Below, piece by piece: positions 8,104 through 16,820 of a DNA stretch of 45,184 nt (within the stretch, counting starts at the first letter, position 1; each line of letters starts with the position of its first letter). The DNA comes from Nitrospiraceae bacterium (lineage in GTDB: Bacteria; Nitrospirota; Nitrospiria; Nitrospirales; Nitrospiraceae), in contig CAKKRE010000072.1 in assembly GCA_919902505.1 (NCBI GenBank), forward strand, positions 1 through 45,184, in the 5' to 3' direction. The translations under genes and the position numbers were made by a program. The notes beneath the pieces are model-generated. The model saw only the letters and a program-made list of their open reading frames with translations. It was not told the origin of the DNA and did not search any database.

Positions 8104-9249
8104 ATGAGCCCGATACCGGTCATTGCACGCCATCTCGCCCTAGACAGTCTCCTGGCTAAGAAGTCTCACTTTCTTCTCGGCCCCCGTCAGACGGGAAAAA
8201 GCTTCCTCATCGGCCAGAACCTCAAAGGCGCACGCATCTACGATCTCCTGGACACGTCCACCTATCTCAACCTCAGCCAGCGTCCCCAACGCCTGGCCGA
8301 AGAGGCCACGCCCAAAGATCGCGTCGTGGTCATCGATGAAATTCAGCGGTTGCCCGCATTGCTGAATGAGGTGCATCGCCTCATCGAACAACGAGGCCTC
8401 CATTTCCTCCTGACCGGGTCCAGCGCAAGGAAACTCCGCCATGGCGGGGTGAACCTACTGGGAGGACGGGCCAGAACCAAATATCTGCATCCTCTCACCT
8501 ATCGAGAATTGGGTGAGCACTTTAACCTGGACACCTTCATTTCCCAGGGAGGGCTGCCGTCCATCTACTTCTCTGACGACCCGCGCGCCGATCTTGATGC
8601 CTATGCCGGTTCCTACCTGCAACAGGAAATTGTCGCAGAAGGCGCGACCAGGAATATTGCGGCCTTCAGCCGCTTCCTGAAGGTAGCTGCCTACTGCAAT
8701 GCCACCATCGTCAATTTCACGAACGTGGCCGCAGACGCGCAGGTCCCACGGACGACGGTCTACGAATATTTTGAGATCCTCAAAGACACCCTTGTGCTGC
8801 ACGAGTTGCCGGCATGGCGCGAAACCAAAAAACGCAAGCCCCTGGCCTCATCGAAGTACTACTTCTTCGACATCGGCGTGGCGGCGGCCATTCAAGAACG
8901 ACGCTATCGCCGCGGCGCGCCGGAGTACGGCGAGGCACTGGAAACCTATGTCATGCACGAGTTGAAGAGCTACACCGATTATGTATCAGGAGAACCCCTG
9001 ACCTTTTGGAGGTCGAAATCAGGATTTGAAGTGGATTTTATTCTCGGAGACCATACTGCCATTGAAGTGAAGGCCAGCGAGAACATTGGCGCCAATGACC
9101 TCAAGTCACTGAAGGCACTGGCGGAGGAACAGCAGCTGAAACGGTATGTATGTGCCTGCCTTGAGACGCGCCGGAGACAAGTCGGGGAAGTGACCATCCT
9201 GCCGATGAAAGAATTTCTGAACAACCTCTGGGACGGGGAATACTCCTAG
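8104..9249 (+). CDS. AAA+ ATPase with DUF4143 domain
   Basis: About 381 residues. The N-terminal AAA_14-type ATPase has Walker A GPRQTGKS (residues 26-33), Walker B VVIDEIQRLP and a sensor-like LLTGSSARKLRHGG. A winged-helix and DUF4143 region follows (NVAADAQVPRTTVYEYFEIL, then KYYFFDIGVAAAI), with a C-terminal PD-(D/E)XK-like segment (FEVDFILGDHTAIEVKASEN). Proteins of this class are common in accessory regions; their function is poorly known, and DNA-related or defence roles have been suggested. The ATG at 8104 is preferred over the GTG at 8089. The stop codon TAG is part of the CTAG target of the downstream insertion sequence, so the insertion occurred exactly at the end of this gene and regenerated or created its stop. 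Confidence 0.9.
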   Translation: MSPIPVIARHLALDSLLAKKSHFLLGPRQTGKSFLIGQNLKGARIYDLLDTSTYLNLSQRPQRLAEEATPKDRVVVIDEIQRLPALLNEVHRLIEQRGLHFLLTGSSARKLRHGGVNLLGGRARTKYLHPLTYRELGEHFNLDTFISQGGLPSIYFSDDPRADLDAYAGSYLQQEIVAEGATRNIAAFSRFLKVAAYCNATIVNFTNVAADAQVPRTTVYEYFEILKDTLVLHELPAWRETKKRKPLASSKYYFFDIGVAAAIQERRYRRGAPEYGEALETYVMHELKSYTDYVSGEPLTFWRSKSGFEVDFILGDHTAIEVKASENIGANDLKSLKALAEEQQLKRYVCACLETRRRQVGEVTILPMKEFLNNLWDGEYS

Positions 9250-10057
9250 GGCCTGTCGTCAAATTGAGTCCTGTGTAGTACATTGCGGGAATGATACGAC
9301 GTTATGGGTTACGCGATGACCACTGGGAGCAAATCGGTGTGTGGCTCCCTGGCCGGGTTGGCCAAGTCGGCCGCCCGGCGGGGGACAATCGGCTCTTCGT
9401 TGAAGCGGTTCTCTACCGCTACCGTGCTGGCATTCCCTGGCGCGACTTACCGGAGCGGTTTGGTGACTGGAAGAATGCCCATCGCCGGTGTAGTCGCTGG
9501 GCGGAGCGTGGGGTGTGGGCGCGTGTGTTTCAGCAACTGAGTCGTGATGCGGATCACGAATACGCGATGATCGACAGCACGATTGTGCGGGCCCATCAGC
9601 ACCGCGCCGGCGCGCGAAAAAACACGGGCCGCAAGCCATTGGGCGGAGCAAAGGCGGGGTGAGTACCAAGATTCATGCGACGGTGGATGCCTTAGGGAAT
9701 CCGCTCGGCGTGCATCTGTCAGCGGGACAGGCCAGTGATCTGGAGGGCGCGGATGTGTTGCTCCCCCAGATACACGCTCCCATCTTGATTGCTGACAAGG
9801 GCTACGATGCGGATGCGCGTGTAGTCGACCTGTTGACAGCGCGCGGCACACAGGCCGTCATTCCGCCTCGGAGCAATCGTCACACGCTGCGAACGTATGA
9901 CCGCGCCTTATATCAGGCACGGCACTTGATCGAAAACTTCTTTGCCAAGCTCAAGCCGTTCCGTTGCATCGTGACTCGCTACGACAACACTGCCCGGAAC
10001 TTCTTGGCGGCCCTGCACCTCGCCGCCTCAGTCATTTGGTTGATTTGACGACAGGCC
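9250..10057 (+). mobile_element. IS5 family (IS427-type) insertion sequence, apparently intact
   Basis: The 808-bp element is bounded by 15-bp inverted repeats GGCCTGTCGTCAAAT (9250-9264 and the complement ending at 10057). Direct CTAG copies flank it at 9246-9249 and 10058-10061. It carries one transposase gene in two overlapping frames joined by a slippery site. It is related to, but clearly distinct from, the decayed element at 6503-7386. Confidence 0.94.
9291..10048 (+). CDS. IS427-type transposase made by programmed -1 frameshift
   Basis: The first frame (9291-9662) encodes MIRRYGLRDDHWEQIGVWL, YRAGIPWRDLPERFG and YAMIDSTIVRAHQHRAGA. The second (to 10048) encodes STKIHATVDALGNPLGVHL, LIADKGYDADA, RNFLAALHLAASVIWLI and the late catalytic region. 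At 9617-9623 the heptamer A AAA AAC is in phase with the first frame; slipping back one base continues as HGPQAIGRSKGGVSTK with no stop, restoring the conserved AIGRSKGG motif. The fused product is about 252 residues, the normal size for the group. The DDE catalytic acids are present (IDSTIVRAH, DKGYDAD, the late E in LIENFFAKLK). The stop codon lies in the right terminal repeat. Confidence 0.9.
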
Positions 10058-10069
10058 CTAGACTGTCAT

Positions 10070-10519
10070 CTATTCCGCAAGCTTCTTGAGGGCTCGACCA
10101 TAGCGACGATTCGCTTCGGCCAGTGCTACACGGAAGTTCTTCCGAAGCGTGGCATCTTGATCCGGCACAGCTAAACCTTTCGTGTTGCGCTTCTTGGGCG
10201 GCTTCGACTTGGCGCACTCGACCGCTTCGTCGAGCCACTTCGTCAGACTCGATGCGGTGCGACAGCCGGCCGGGTTCACGAAGAGAAGCCCCTTCAACGG
10301 TCTGCCGGTAAAATCCATCACCGCGGTATGAGGCTTCTTCAACAGAGGCTCGTACCGATCTGCGGTCACACGGACGATCAACCGGCTCCTGTCGATCCCG
10401 CAGCACATGTGGCCATCGAGCATGAAACACAACCCGCCGAACATGCGCTGCTCTTCTACCCCTCTGCGTCGCTTGAAGCAGGTACGAATTCGCTCGGCCA
10501 GTCGTTCGTCATACGCCAT
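10070..10519 (-). CDS. TfoX/Sxy N-terminal domain protein
   Basis: A 149-residue protein. Residues 1-100 fit the TfoX N-terminal domain: YDERLAERIRTCFKRRRGV, the signature MFGGLCFMLDGHMCCGI, then RLIVRVTADRYEPLL, MDFTGRPLKGLLFVNP and LTKWLDEAVECAKSKPPKK. The last 45 residues are basic and may be a separate helical extension. TfoX/Sxy in gamma-proteobacteria activates competence genes with CRP, but stand-alone TfoX_N proteins elsewhere have no settled role. The start ATG at 10519 gives the usual N-terminus of the family. The stop is a few bases from the CTAG flank of the insertion sequence. It is divergent from the hydrolase gene at 10724. Confidence 0.88.
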   Translation of the reverse strand: MAYDERLAERIRTCFKRRRGVEEQRMFGGLCFMLDGHMCCGIDRSRLIVRVTADRYEPLLKKPHTAVMDFTGRPLKGLLFVNPAGCRTASSLTKWLDEAVECAKSKPPKKRNTKGLAVPDQDATLRKNFRVALAEANRRYGRALKKLAE

Positions 10520-10723
10520 GGGATAACCTCGCTAGAGCGTCTGCGGCCCGGCGATCAATAATTGCAGGGTGAGCGTAGGCCTGAATGATAATCCAGGAAT
10601 TGAGCGAGGTCATTGAAATCTTTGCGGCCTCCTGAATGGGACGATGCCGACAGTATGATCTCCCAACGGCGCCGCTTTCAGTCTCGTTTGCTTCCGCCGC
10701 CTCTTGCGAGTGATTATGTCTCC

Positions 10724-11731
10724 ATGCGCGGACTCAAGTGGTTCCTCGGTGCGTTGATTGCGTTGGCGACAATCGGTGCACTGTATCAGATCGTCGGTAT
10801 GGTGCTCGATCGGAAGCAGCATCCGCCCATCGGCCAGCTTATCGACATCGGCGGTCATCGGCTCCATCTCTACTGCATGGGGCAGGGCAGTCCGACGGTC
10901 GTGCTGGAAGCAGCCGCTCCCGGCTGGTCGCTCTACTGGAGCACGGTGCAACCGGAGGTGGCACAAGTCACTCGCGTCTGCGCCTACGATCGCGCCGGCC
11001 TCGGCTGGAGTGAGCGTGGCCCGTTGCCCCGCACCGGGCGGCGGTTGGCGCGAGAGCTTCATCAACTACTGACTCGCGCGGGCGTCCCCGGTCCCTACAT
11101 TCTCGTGGGCCATTCGCTCGGCGGCTTCGTCACCCGACTTTACCGCGAAGAACATCCCCGGGATATCGTTGGGATGGTACTGGTCGATGCGGGACATGAA
11201 TCGGAAATGCGCCAAGCCGAATTTCGATCCTTCGCCAACGCCGGTAAATCGATGCTGCCCGTCATTCGCGCCATGACGATACTGGGCATTCCACGCCTGA
11301 TGGCCTCATTTGACCAATTGCCGCCGCTGTTGACCGGGCAGGAAGAGAAAGTGCCGGAAGCGATTCGACCGATGCTACGTGCAGGTTGGCTGCGGACCGG
11401 CTATTTCGCAACGTTGACCGATGAAAGCGACGCCCTGATTGAAACGCTGGAGCAGGTACGCCACACAGGTTCACTCGGCGATCTTCCGTTGGTCGTCATC
11501 ACGGCAACCGGCCCCCTGTGGTGGCCGGACATGCCCGGCCAGGTGAACCCTGCCAAGTTCAGGAAGATGTGGCTGGATCTGCAGCAGAATTTAACAACAC
11601 TCTCCTCCGACAGTCGTCAGGTGTTTGCCGATCAGAGCAGTCACTTCGTCCCATTCGATCAGCCGACGCTCGTCAGCGAGACCGTTCGTCAGATGGTCGA
11701 TGCCACCCGCCGGACCGCACATACCAAATAG
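10724..11731 (+). CDS. Membrane-anchored alpha/beta hydrolase
   Basis: About 335 residues. A single N-terminal hydrophobic segment (WFLGALIALATIGALYQIVGMVL) probably anchors it in the inner membrane with the catalytic domain outside. The alpha/beta hydrolase fold is shown by VVLEAAAPGWSLYW, RVCAYDRAGLGWSE, the nucleophile elbow GHSLGG with Ser131, the following VGMVLVDAGHE strand, and a late His307 in SSHFVPFDQP. The substrate is unknown; esterase or lipase-like activity is the neutral guess. The frame is open from 10613, but the ATG at 10724 puts the membrane segment at the N-terminus as in related proteins. No strong ribosome site supports any of the candidate starts. Confidence 0.85.
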   Translation: MRGLKWFLGALIALATIGALYQIVGMVLDRKQHPPIGQLIDIGGHRLHLYCMGQGSPTVVLEAAAPGWSLYWSTVQPEVAQVTRVCAYDRAGLGWSERGPLPRTGRRLARELHQLLTRAGVPGPYILVGHSLGGFVTRLYREEHPRDIVGMVLVDAGHESEMRQAEFRSFANAGKSMLPVIRAMTILGIPRLMASFDQLPPLLTGQEEKVPEAIRPMLRAGWLRTGYFATLTDESDALIETLEQVRHTGSLGDLPLVVITATGPLWWPDMPGQVNPAKFRKMWLDLQQNLTTLSSDSRQVFADQSSHFVPFDQPTLVSETVRQMVDATRRTAHTK

Positions 11732-11793
11732 ATAAGAAACTATTCGCTGGCGCGGAGAAGGGGGGGTGCAAAAGCCGGCGGCGGAAAACTCGA

Positions 11794-12789
11794 TCAGGAG
11801 GCAGGGACGGGAGGTTCCTCGCCCTTTGGGAGCATAGCCAGGCAGGCCAACCCAATGGCAATCCAGACAAATTCACGAAAGCGCCGCAACAGGGCAAAGG
11901 TGATTCCGGTCACATCTCCATACCCGAACGCCGTCAGCAGCAAGAGATTGCCGGCGTCCTGTGCGCCTAAGCTACCCGGGATGAAGAAGGTGCCGCCCTT
12001 GATCAGTACCGACAGCGCGCCGATCGCCAATGCCGACAGCACCGTCACCGGTTGCCCGAGGCAGAGAATCATGACGAACACTTCCAGTGCTTCAGCGAGC
12101 CACCCCAGGAGAAACAGCCCGGTCGAAAGCAGAAAGGCCGAACGCTGCGTCGCATAAAATCCGGCGATGGTGCGATCCAAGTCGAGCAGTTGTTGCTCAC
12201 GCGACTCCAGATATTGAATGCGCAAGCCAAAGCGCCGGAGCATGTTCAGGATCCACCCGAACATGCCCTGCCGTTGCACCACCACAAAGGCTCCGACCCC
12301 GAATCCCAGCAGCCCGACAGAGACAAGACCGGCCATGGCAGTTTGTCCCGCCGATCCTCTCGTCCCCAACAGCCAGAATGCGAGTCCGATGCCGGACAGG
12401 ATAAAGAGAATCTGGGCGATCGTCATCGTGGTCTTGGCCGTCACCACCGAGGCCAGCCCTTCCACGATCGGCACGCCCTGCCGTTTGAGGAGAAACGCCT
12501 TAAGCGGCTCCCCGCCCACGTAGGCCGTGGGAGTCGTCATGTTCACGACCTCTCCGGCGGTGCGAATCGCCAGCACGCGCCAGAAGGGCACGTTCGTCGC
12601 CCACGCGCCGAGCGTGACCAGCCATCCGTAGGCTTCCAGAATGTACATGAGCAGGGAGGGGAGGAGAATCACCAGCATAGCGGCGGGACCGAGTTGCGTG
12701 ACCGCCTCGTAGATCCGCCCGATGCCGATATGCCAGACCAGTACAGAAAGCGTCAGAGCCCCGAGAGCGAGAAGGGCCGCCTTAAGCAC
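11794..12789 (-). CDS. Flippase-like / lysylphosphatidylglycerol synthase TM-region family protein
   Basis: A 331-residue integral membrane protein with about eight hydrophobic segments. It fits the UPF0104 family (the transmembrane half of MprF and related glycolipid-pathway proteins). Typical pieces are RTAGEVVNMTTPTAYVGGEP, LKAFLLKR, AKTTMTIAQILF, and late KGGTFFIPGSLGAQDAGNL. It overlaps the CDP-alcohol phosphotransferase gene by 8 bp and is last in a six-gene minus-strand block. In that setting a role in moving or sensing the lipid product is a reasonable inference, not shown by the sequence. No soluble aminoacyl-transfer domain is fused, so it is not an LPG synthase itself. Confidence 0.85.
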   Translation of the reverse strand: MLKAALLALGALTLSVLVWHIGIGRIYEAVTQLGPAAMLVILLPSLLMYILEAYGWLVTLGAWATNVPFWRVLAIRTAGEVVNMTTPTAYVGGEPLKAFLLKRQGVPIVEGLASVVTAKTTMTIAQILFILSGIGLAFWLLGTRGSAGQTAMAGLVSVGLLGFGVGAFVVVQRQGMFGWILNMLRRFGLRIQYLESREQQLLDLDRTIAGFYATQRSAFLLSTGLFLLGWLAEALEVFVMILCLGQPVTVLSALAIGALSVLIKGGTFFIPGSLGAQDAGNLLLLTAFGYGDVTGITFALLRRFREFVWIAIGLACLAMLPKGEEPPVPAS

Positions 12790-14233
12790 GGGCCCGTGCC
12801 GAGGGACGAATCACCCAGACCATCATCAGCCAGAAGACGGTGGAGCCGAGTGCAGCCATCCACAGAAACCAGTCCAGTTTATCCAGCAGCGCAAAGAGGA
12901 AGACCACCACGGAAAAATCACGACTTGCGACGTTCTTCAGAATGAAGTCGGACCAGGCCGCCTGCTTGGGTGTCTGCCAGCCACGCGTCGCCCCGATTTT
13001 TTGCGCCTTCGTGACCAGCCAGAACGACATGATGTTGCCGAACACCGCAGCGCCGCCCAGTGCCAACGGAACCCAGGCGCCTTCGGTCCCGGCCTGTCGG
13101 AGATAGGCGCCGCAGGCGATCCCGGCAAAGATGGCCATATGCACCACGTTGTCCATGGCAATATCCAGCCAGGCACCGAACGGCGATTCGGTAAACGTGA
13201 GTCGAGCCACCTCACCATCGCAACAATCGATGACCGCGGCCAATTGAAACAGGAGCGCCGCCACGATTCCGGCCGAATACGTCCCGATACCGAACCCCAC
13301 GGCTGACAGGATTCCGACCGCCGTCGCCACCATGGTGATCGCGTTAGGCGAACATTTCATCCGCAGAAACAGTCGAGTCAACAGCCGCGAGAAGGTCCGG
13401 TTGAAATAGCGATCGACGAATCCCTCAGCCTCGCCCTTCAACGAACGGAAGAGGGTGCGCTCCGCCAATCCGGCGCTGGTATGATCCCACACATCTCGGT
13501 ACCACAGGCCTGCGTGGGCTGCAGCCGCTACCACACGCACACGCCCTTCCACCGCCGCCCGTTCCAGCCAGCGTCGCACCGGAATCATGCCCGCCGGCTC
13601 TGCGGCACCGGATGAGGATGCAGCCGCTCCGTTCGGCGGAGTCAAGATACTGGCCGGCAACACCACCAAATCGGCGGCGACCTGGTGGCCTTCCTGTCCC
13701 GGATGATTGTGAAACGAGATCAGCCGCCCTTCCTGAAACGCCACCGCCGGATTGCGACGACCCATCGCCGGCTCAACCGGACCGGCTTCCCGTGTCACAA
13801 CAAGCGCTTCGCCGTCTCGAACGGACTGCCGCAGGTGTTCGATTAAGCCCTTGGAGAATACGGCCTGCACGCCTGCGATCAGACAAAAACCTCGCACTTC
13901 GGTGGCCAGCGATTCCCAGGTCCGCGGATCATCGAGCGGGAACTCCCGCACCGGCATCCAACGCACCGGAATCGTCACCCGGGCACCCCGTGCCAAGGCG
14001 TGCTTGAGTAACTCTTCATCGGACCCCGCCAGCACGATCAATTGACGCATGCCGCCCCGTTGCAGCGTGAGCACGGTGCGTTGAAACAGGCTCAACCCTC
14101 CGATAGAGGTCAAGGGCCCGACGTCCGTCAATCCACGCCCAAGACGATCGCCGAACAGACCCGCGCCCGGCAACAGAATGGCCGTGCTCAATCCCTGGAG
14201 TTCCGCTCCGCGCTGCAGTGTACGTTCACTCAT
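12782..14233 (-). CDS. CDP-alcohol phosphatidyltransferase with N-terminal nucleotidyltransferase-like domain
   Basis: A protein of 483 residues in two parts. Residues 15-230 resemble a GT-A nucleotidyltransferase (STAILLPGAGLFGDRLGRGL, then LQRGGMRQLIVLAGSDEE), but the usual PK-x-L lysine is replaced by DVGPLTSI, so this half may be inactive. Residues 270-483 form a CDP-alcohol phosphotransferase: VDRYFNRTFSRLLTRLFL, SPNAITMVATAVG, and the full motif D336xxDG..AR........G353xxxD357xxxD361, with about six membrane helices. The two-domain layout recalls bifunctional inositol-phosphate cytidylyltransferase/DIPP synthases. Given the AEP-type enzymes upstream, transfer of CMP-aminoethylphosphonate to a lipid alcohol is the favoured inference. 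The alternative is CDP-inositol or CDP-glycerol chemistry. Confidence 0.85.
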   Translation of the reverse strand: MSERTLQRGAELQGLSTAILLPGAGLFGDRLGRGLTDVGPLTSIGGLSLFQRTVLTLQRGGMRQLIVLAGSDEELLKHALARGARVTIPVRWMPVREFPLDDPRTWESLATEVRGFCLIAGVQAVFSKGLIEHLRQSVRDGEALVVTREAGPVEPAMGRRNPAVAFQEGRLISFHNHPGQEGHQVAADLVVLPASILTPPNGAAASSSGAAEPAGMIPVRRWLERAAVEGRVRVVAAAAHAGLWYRDVWDHTSAGLAERTLFRSLKGEAEGFVDRYFNRTFSRLLTRLFLRMKCSPNAITMVATAVGILSAVGFGIGTYSAGIVAALLFQLAAVIDCCDGEVARLTFTESPFGAWLDIAMDNVVHMAIFAGIACGAYLRQAGTEGAWVPLALGGAAVFGNIMSFWLVTKAQKIGATRGWQTPKQAAWSDFILKNVASRDFSVVVFLFALLDKLDWFLWMAALGSTVFWLMMVWVIRPSARARA

Positions 14234-14316
14234 CTTCGGTCACGTCGTTCGTCTCTGGTCATTCGTATCTCGTAAAAAAACTTGAGGCCCATAGCGATAG
14301 CGTATCGGTGCCGGAT

Positions 14317-14345
14317 ACCTCACGAAATACGTGTCACGATTCACG
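14317..14345. repeat. ACGTTTCAC-type dispersed repeat
   Basis: CACGAAATACGTGTCACG followed by ATTCACGCG lies in the 128-bp gap between the cytidylyltransferase and phosphotransferase genes. It matches the repeat at 33928-33958 (CACGAAATACGTTTCACG). Confidence 0.5.
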
Positions 14346-14361
14346 CGAGGCGAGCCTTCAT

Positions 14362-15081
14362 TTAGAGCCGCGGCAGAACCTCCCGCTCCGCCTTCGTCAC
14401 ATCCTCGGGAAAATCGATCTCCGTCCACGGCAACCCGCCGATTTTCTCATGCCCGACCTTTACGTCCCGGAAATACTGCAACAACCCGTCTTCATATTCC
14501 ATATCCCAGCGATCCTGGTCGATATACCCCTTGAGCGAGCCGATCACCTGCGCAGTATCGGCCCGTCGCACCCTGAGAAATCCGACCCCCTCGCCTGCAA
14601 TATCGTACCGCTCCGGCATCTTCTTGCTCAAGGCAACCACCCGATCACCCTGCACGACAACCATACATTCCTCGCCGGTTTGCTTCACCGTGTCGTCCAT
14701 CAACAGGCAGTTTTCGTGGGGCGAGGTCACCAACCGACGCAGAATTTCGCGATGAAACAAGACATCCGCATCCATGATCACCACGTCGTCGGACAATGCC
14801 GTCCTCGCGATCCACAACGACGAAATACTGCCCCGGTGGAACTCCTCGTTCACCAGATAGGAGAGATCGACCCCGTGGCAATGCGAGCCGACTGCGGCCC
14901 TGATCATGTCCTGCTTATACCCGACCACGATGGTGGCCTGCCGGATCTTGACCGATGCCAGGGATTCGAGATACCGGGACAGCAAGGTCTGCCCCCCGAT
15001 CTCGATCAGGCATTTCGGTTTATGCTGGGTCACCGGCCAGAGACGCTTCCCCACTCCGGCGGCAAGGATGATCGCGTTCAT
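14362..15081 (-). CDS. Sugar/alcohol-phosphate nucleotidyltransferase (LicC/PntC-like cytidylyltransferase)
   Basis: A 239-residue single-domain nucleotidyltransferase. It has the signature LAAGVGKRL (residues 7-15) with KPKCLIEIGG (21-30) supplying the catalytic lysine, and the metal site VIMDADVLF (D104, D106). The overall pattern matches phosphocholine cytidylyltransferase LicC and the CTP:2-aminoethylphosphonate enzyme PntC: small, with no trimeric hexapeptide tail. It overlaps the transaminase gene by ATGA (15078-15081), so the two are translationally coupled. In context it would activate the amino-alcohol or aminophosphonate made upstream as its CMP derivative for the phosphotransferase downstream. 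Substrate choice is inference. Confidence 0.85.
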   Translation of the reverse strand: MNAIILAAGVGKRLWPVTQHKPKCLIEIGGQTLLSRYLESLASVKIRQATIVVGYKQDMIRAAVGSHCHGVDLSYLVNEEFHRGSISSLWIARTALSDDVVIMDADVLFHREILRRLVTSPHENCLLMDDTVKQTGEECMVVVQGDRVVALSKKMPERYDIAGEGVGFLRVRRADTAQVIGSLKGYIDQDRWDMEYEDGLLQYFRDVKVGHEKIGGLPWTEIDFPEDVTKAEREVLPRL

Positions 15082-16172
15082 GCGCGGGCGACCGCTCCTG
15101 TCACCACTTCTTCAAAGGCCGCCAGGAACCCGTCGATCTGCAATTCGGTCAAGGCGCCCATGTTGGCGATCCGGAAGATCTTGGACTCCAGTTGTCCTTG
15201 GCCGGCGTAGATGACATATCCGCGGGCCTTCAATTGATCGTGCAGGGTGGCGTAGCTGATGCCGGGAGGCAAGTGAAAGGCCGTGATCGTATTCGAGAGC
15301 GAATCCGACGGCAACAACGTCTTGACTCCCAGGGTCGCCATCCGTTCCCGGATGCGCACCGCCGCCCGCTTGTAGCGCTGGAACCGATTGGCGACGCCCT
15401 CTTCCAGGAGCTCGTTCAACGCTTCTTCAAAGGCATAGTAAATTTGAACGGCCGGAGTAAAGGGCACAATGCCTTTGCCCTGATCGTCGACATAGTGCGT
15501 CAAGTGGAGGTACCAGGATCGCTTGGGGTACCCGCGCATCCGCTCCAGAAATCCCTTGCGCAGCAGGACGAACGACACGCCGGGAAAGCCCTGAATGCAT
15601 TTGCCGGCGGTCCCCGCGACCATATAGATGTGGGACCCGGCGATATCGATCGGCTCCCCCGCCAGGCCGCTGACGGAATCGAGCACAAACACCCGGTTCA
15701 GCCCATCGACCACCTCGGCAATTTCCTTGACTGGATTGATCAACCCGGTGGTCGTCTCATGGTGCACCATAGAGACGGCATACACCTCGGGATGCTGGCG
15801 TAGCGCCAAGCGGACTCGCTCGGGGTCAGGCTTGATGTGCCACTCCGACTTGAGTTCGGAGACTCCGAGTCGATGCAGCCCGATCATGCTGGAAAGCCGC
15901 TCGCCGTAAACGCCGTTGTTGAGGACCAACATGCGCTTGCCCATCGGCAGGCAGGACATGACCGCAGATTCCACCGCAGCCGTCCCTGAACCCGTCAACA
16001 ACACGGCCACGTAGTCGGATTCAGCCCCGGGCACAAAGGCTGCCAACAGTTTTTGCTGGATGCGACCCAACAGATCTGAAAATTCGGACTCGCGATGGCA
16101 GATATCCGGGCGCAACAACGCCTGCCGCACCCGTTCGCTCACGTTCACCGGACCTGGATTCAGCAGTATCAT
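15078..16172 (-). CDS. 2-aminoethylphosphonate:pyruvate-type transaminase (class V)
   Basis: A 364-residue fold-type I PLP enzyme of the class V group. It begins ILLNPGPVNVSERVRQALL, the NPGP opening shared by PhnW and alanine-glyoxylate transaminases, then ICHRESEFS, LLTGSGTAAVES, MVHHETTTGLINP and VLDSVSG with the pyridine-binding D165. The Schiff-base lysine is K191 in AGTAGKCIQGFPG; PhnW has NKC(L/I)(E/Q)G(V/F)PG at this place, which is the main reason for the AEP assignment. It would interconvert phosphonoacetaldehyde and 2-aminoethylphosphonate; here it is read in the biosynthetic direction because a decarboxylase lies upstream and a cytidylyltransferase downstream. A taurine-forming reaction on sulfoacetaldehyde is the alternative. 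Confidence 0.85.
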   Translation of the reverse strand: MILLNPGPVNVSERVRQALLRPDICHRESEFSDLLGRIQQKLLAAFVPGAESDYVAVLLTGSGTAAVESAVMSCLPMGKRMLVLNNGVYGERLSSMIGLHRLGVSELKSEWHIKPDPERVRLALRQHPEVYAVSMVHHETTTGLINPVKEIAEVVDGLNRVFVLDSVSGLAGEPIDIAGSHIYMVAGTAGKCIQGFPGVSFVLLRKGFLERMRGYPKRSWYLHLTHYVDDQGKGIVPFTPAVQIYYAFEEALNELLEEGVANRFQRYKRAAVRIRERMATLGVKTLLPSDSLSNTITAFHLPPGISYATLHDQLKARGYVIYAGQGQLESKIFRIANMGALTELQIDGFLAAFEEVVTGAVARA

Positions 16173-16241
16173 GTTCGTACCTCAGGCTGTGGATCGGAAC
16201 TGAGCGGAGCGGCCCCACACATCGCACTCAGCACATCGGTG

Positions 16242-16820
16242 CTATTCAATCGCATTCATGAATCGAGTCGTGATGGCCGGCGGCTCATGCGCCACTCGTC
16301 CGGCATCCTCGACAAACTCGTTGACCTTGACCAGCAACATGCTGGGGCCGTCTTTTTTCAACATATCTTTGAATTCGTAGACCAGGTCGTCCCGGTCCAG
16401 CACGCGCTCGACATTGACATACCCCGCAGCTCTGGCCACTTTCTCCAACTGTACGACGTTGGAAATGGTCGGCTGGTTCCCGGTCGAACCATAGACTTCG
16501 TTGTCGAACACCACATGGATAAAGTTCTTCGGCTTCAAAGCGCCCACCGTGGCCAACGTGCCCATCCCCATGAGGACATTGCCGTCGCCGTCGAATACAA
16601 TGACCTGCTTGCCCGGCTTGGACAGCGCCACACCCAGCGCAATAGCCGGTGCGTTCCCCATCGATCCGATCATGTAAAAATGGGTCGGGCGATCGGCAAG
16701 CTTGTGGGCTTCCCGCGAGGGAAATCCGTTGCAGATGATGACCGGCTGATCGGTCAACAATTCGAGCAGCGCCGCCATGGCCTGCGCCCGGCTCTGCATG
16801 GTGCCTTGTTCGGGCCTCAT
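16242..16820 (-). CDS. Phosphonopyruvate/sulfopyruvate decarboxylase, TPP-binding beta subunit
   Basis: A protein of 192 residues equal to the C-terminal, thiamine-diphosphate-binding half of the decarboxylase. It has NGFPSREAHKLADRPTHFYM, GSMGNAPAIALGVAL and the TPP motif GDGNVLMGMG ... HVVFDNEVYGSTGNQPT (GDG with about 26 residues to N). The ATG overlaps the alpha-subunit stop as ATGA, showing tight coupling. Phosphonopyruvate decarboxylase makes phosphonoacetaldehyde, the step that drives phosphonate synthesis; ComE, the equivalent subunit in coenzyme M synthesis, acts on sulfopyruvate. The two-polypeptide form resembles ComDE more than the usual single-chain Ppd, so the substrate call depends on the neighbours. 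A longer frame to 16901 is rejected because it would overlap alpha by 85 bp. Confidence 0.87.
   Translation of the reverse strand: MRPEQGTMQSRAQAMAALLELLTDQPVIICNGFPSREAHKLADRPTHFYMIGSMGNAPAIALGVALSKPGKQVIVFDGDGNVLMGMGTLATVGALKPKNFIHVVFDNEVYGSTGNQPTISNVVQLEKVARAAGYVNVERVLDRDDLVYEFKDMLKKDGPSMLLVKVNEFVEDAGRVAHEPPAITTRFMNAIE

Noticed and set aside
7848-8133. Two minus-strand frames of 60-69 codons before the AAA+ ATPase gene
   Set aside because: They overlap each other in different phases, have no family resemblance, and one crosses the ATPase start region.
12782-14233. Hidden PEP mutase domain in the 483-residue protein
   Set aside because: The N-terminal half has a nucleotidyltransferase-like pattern and lacks the EDK-containing mutase motif; no other frame in the block shows it.
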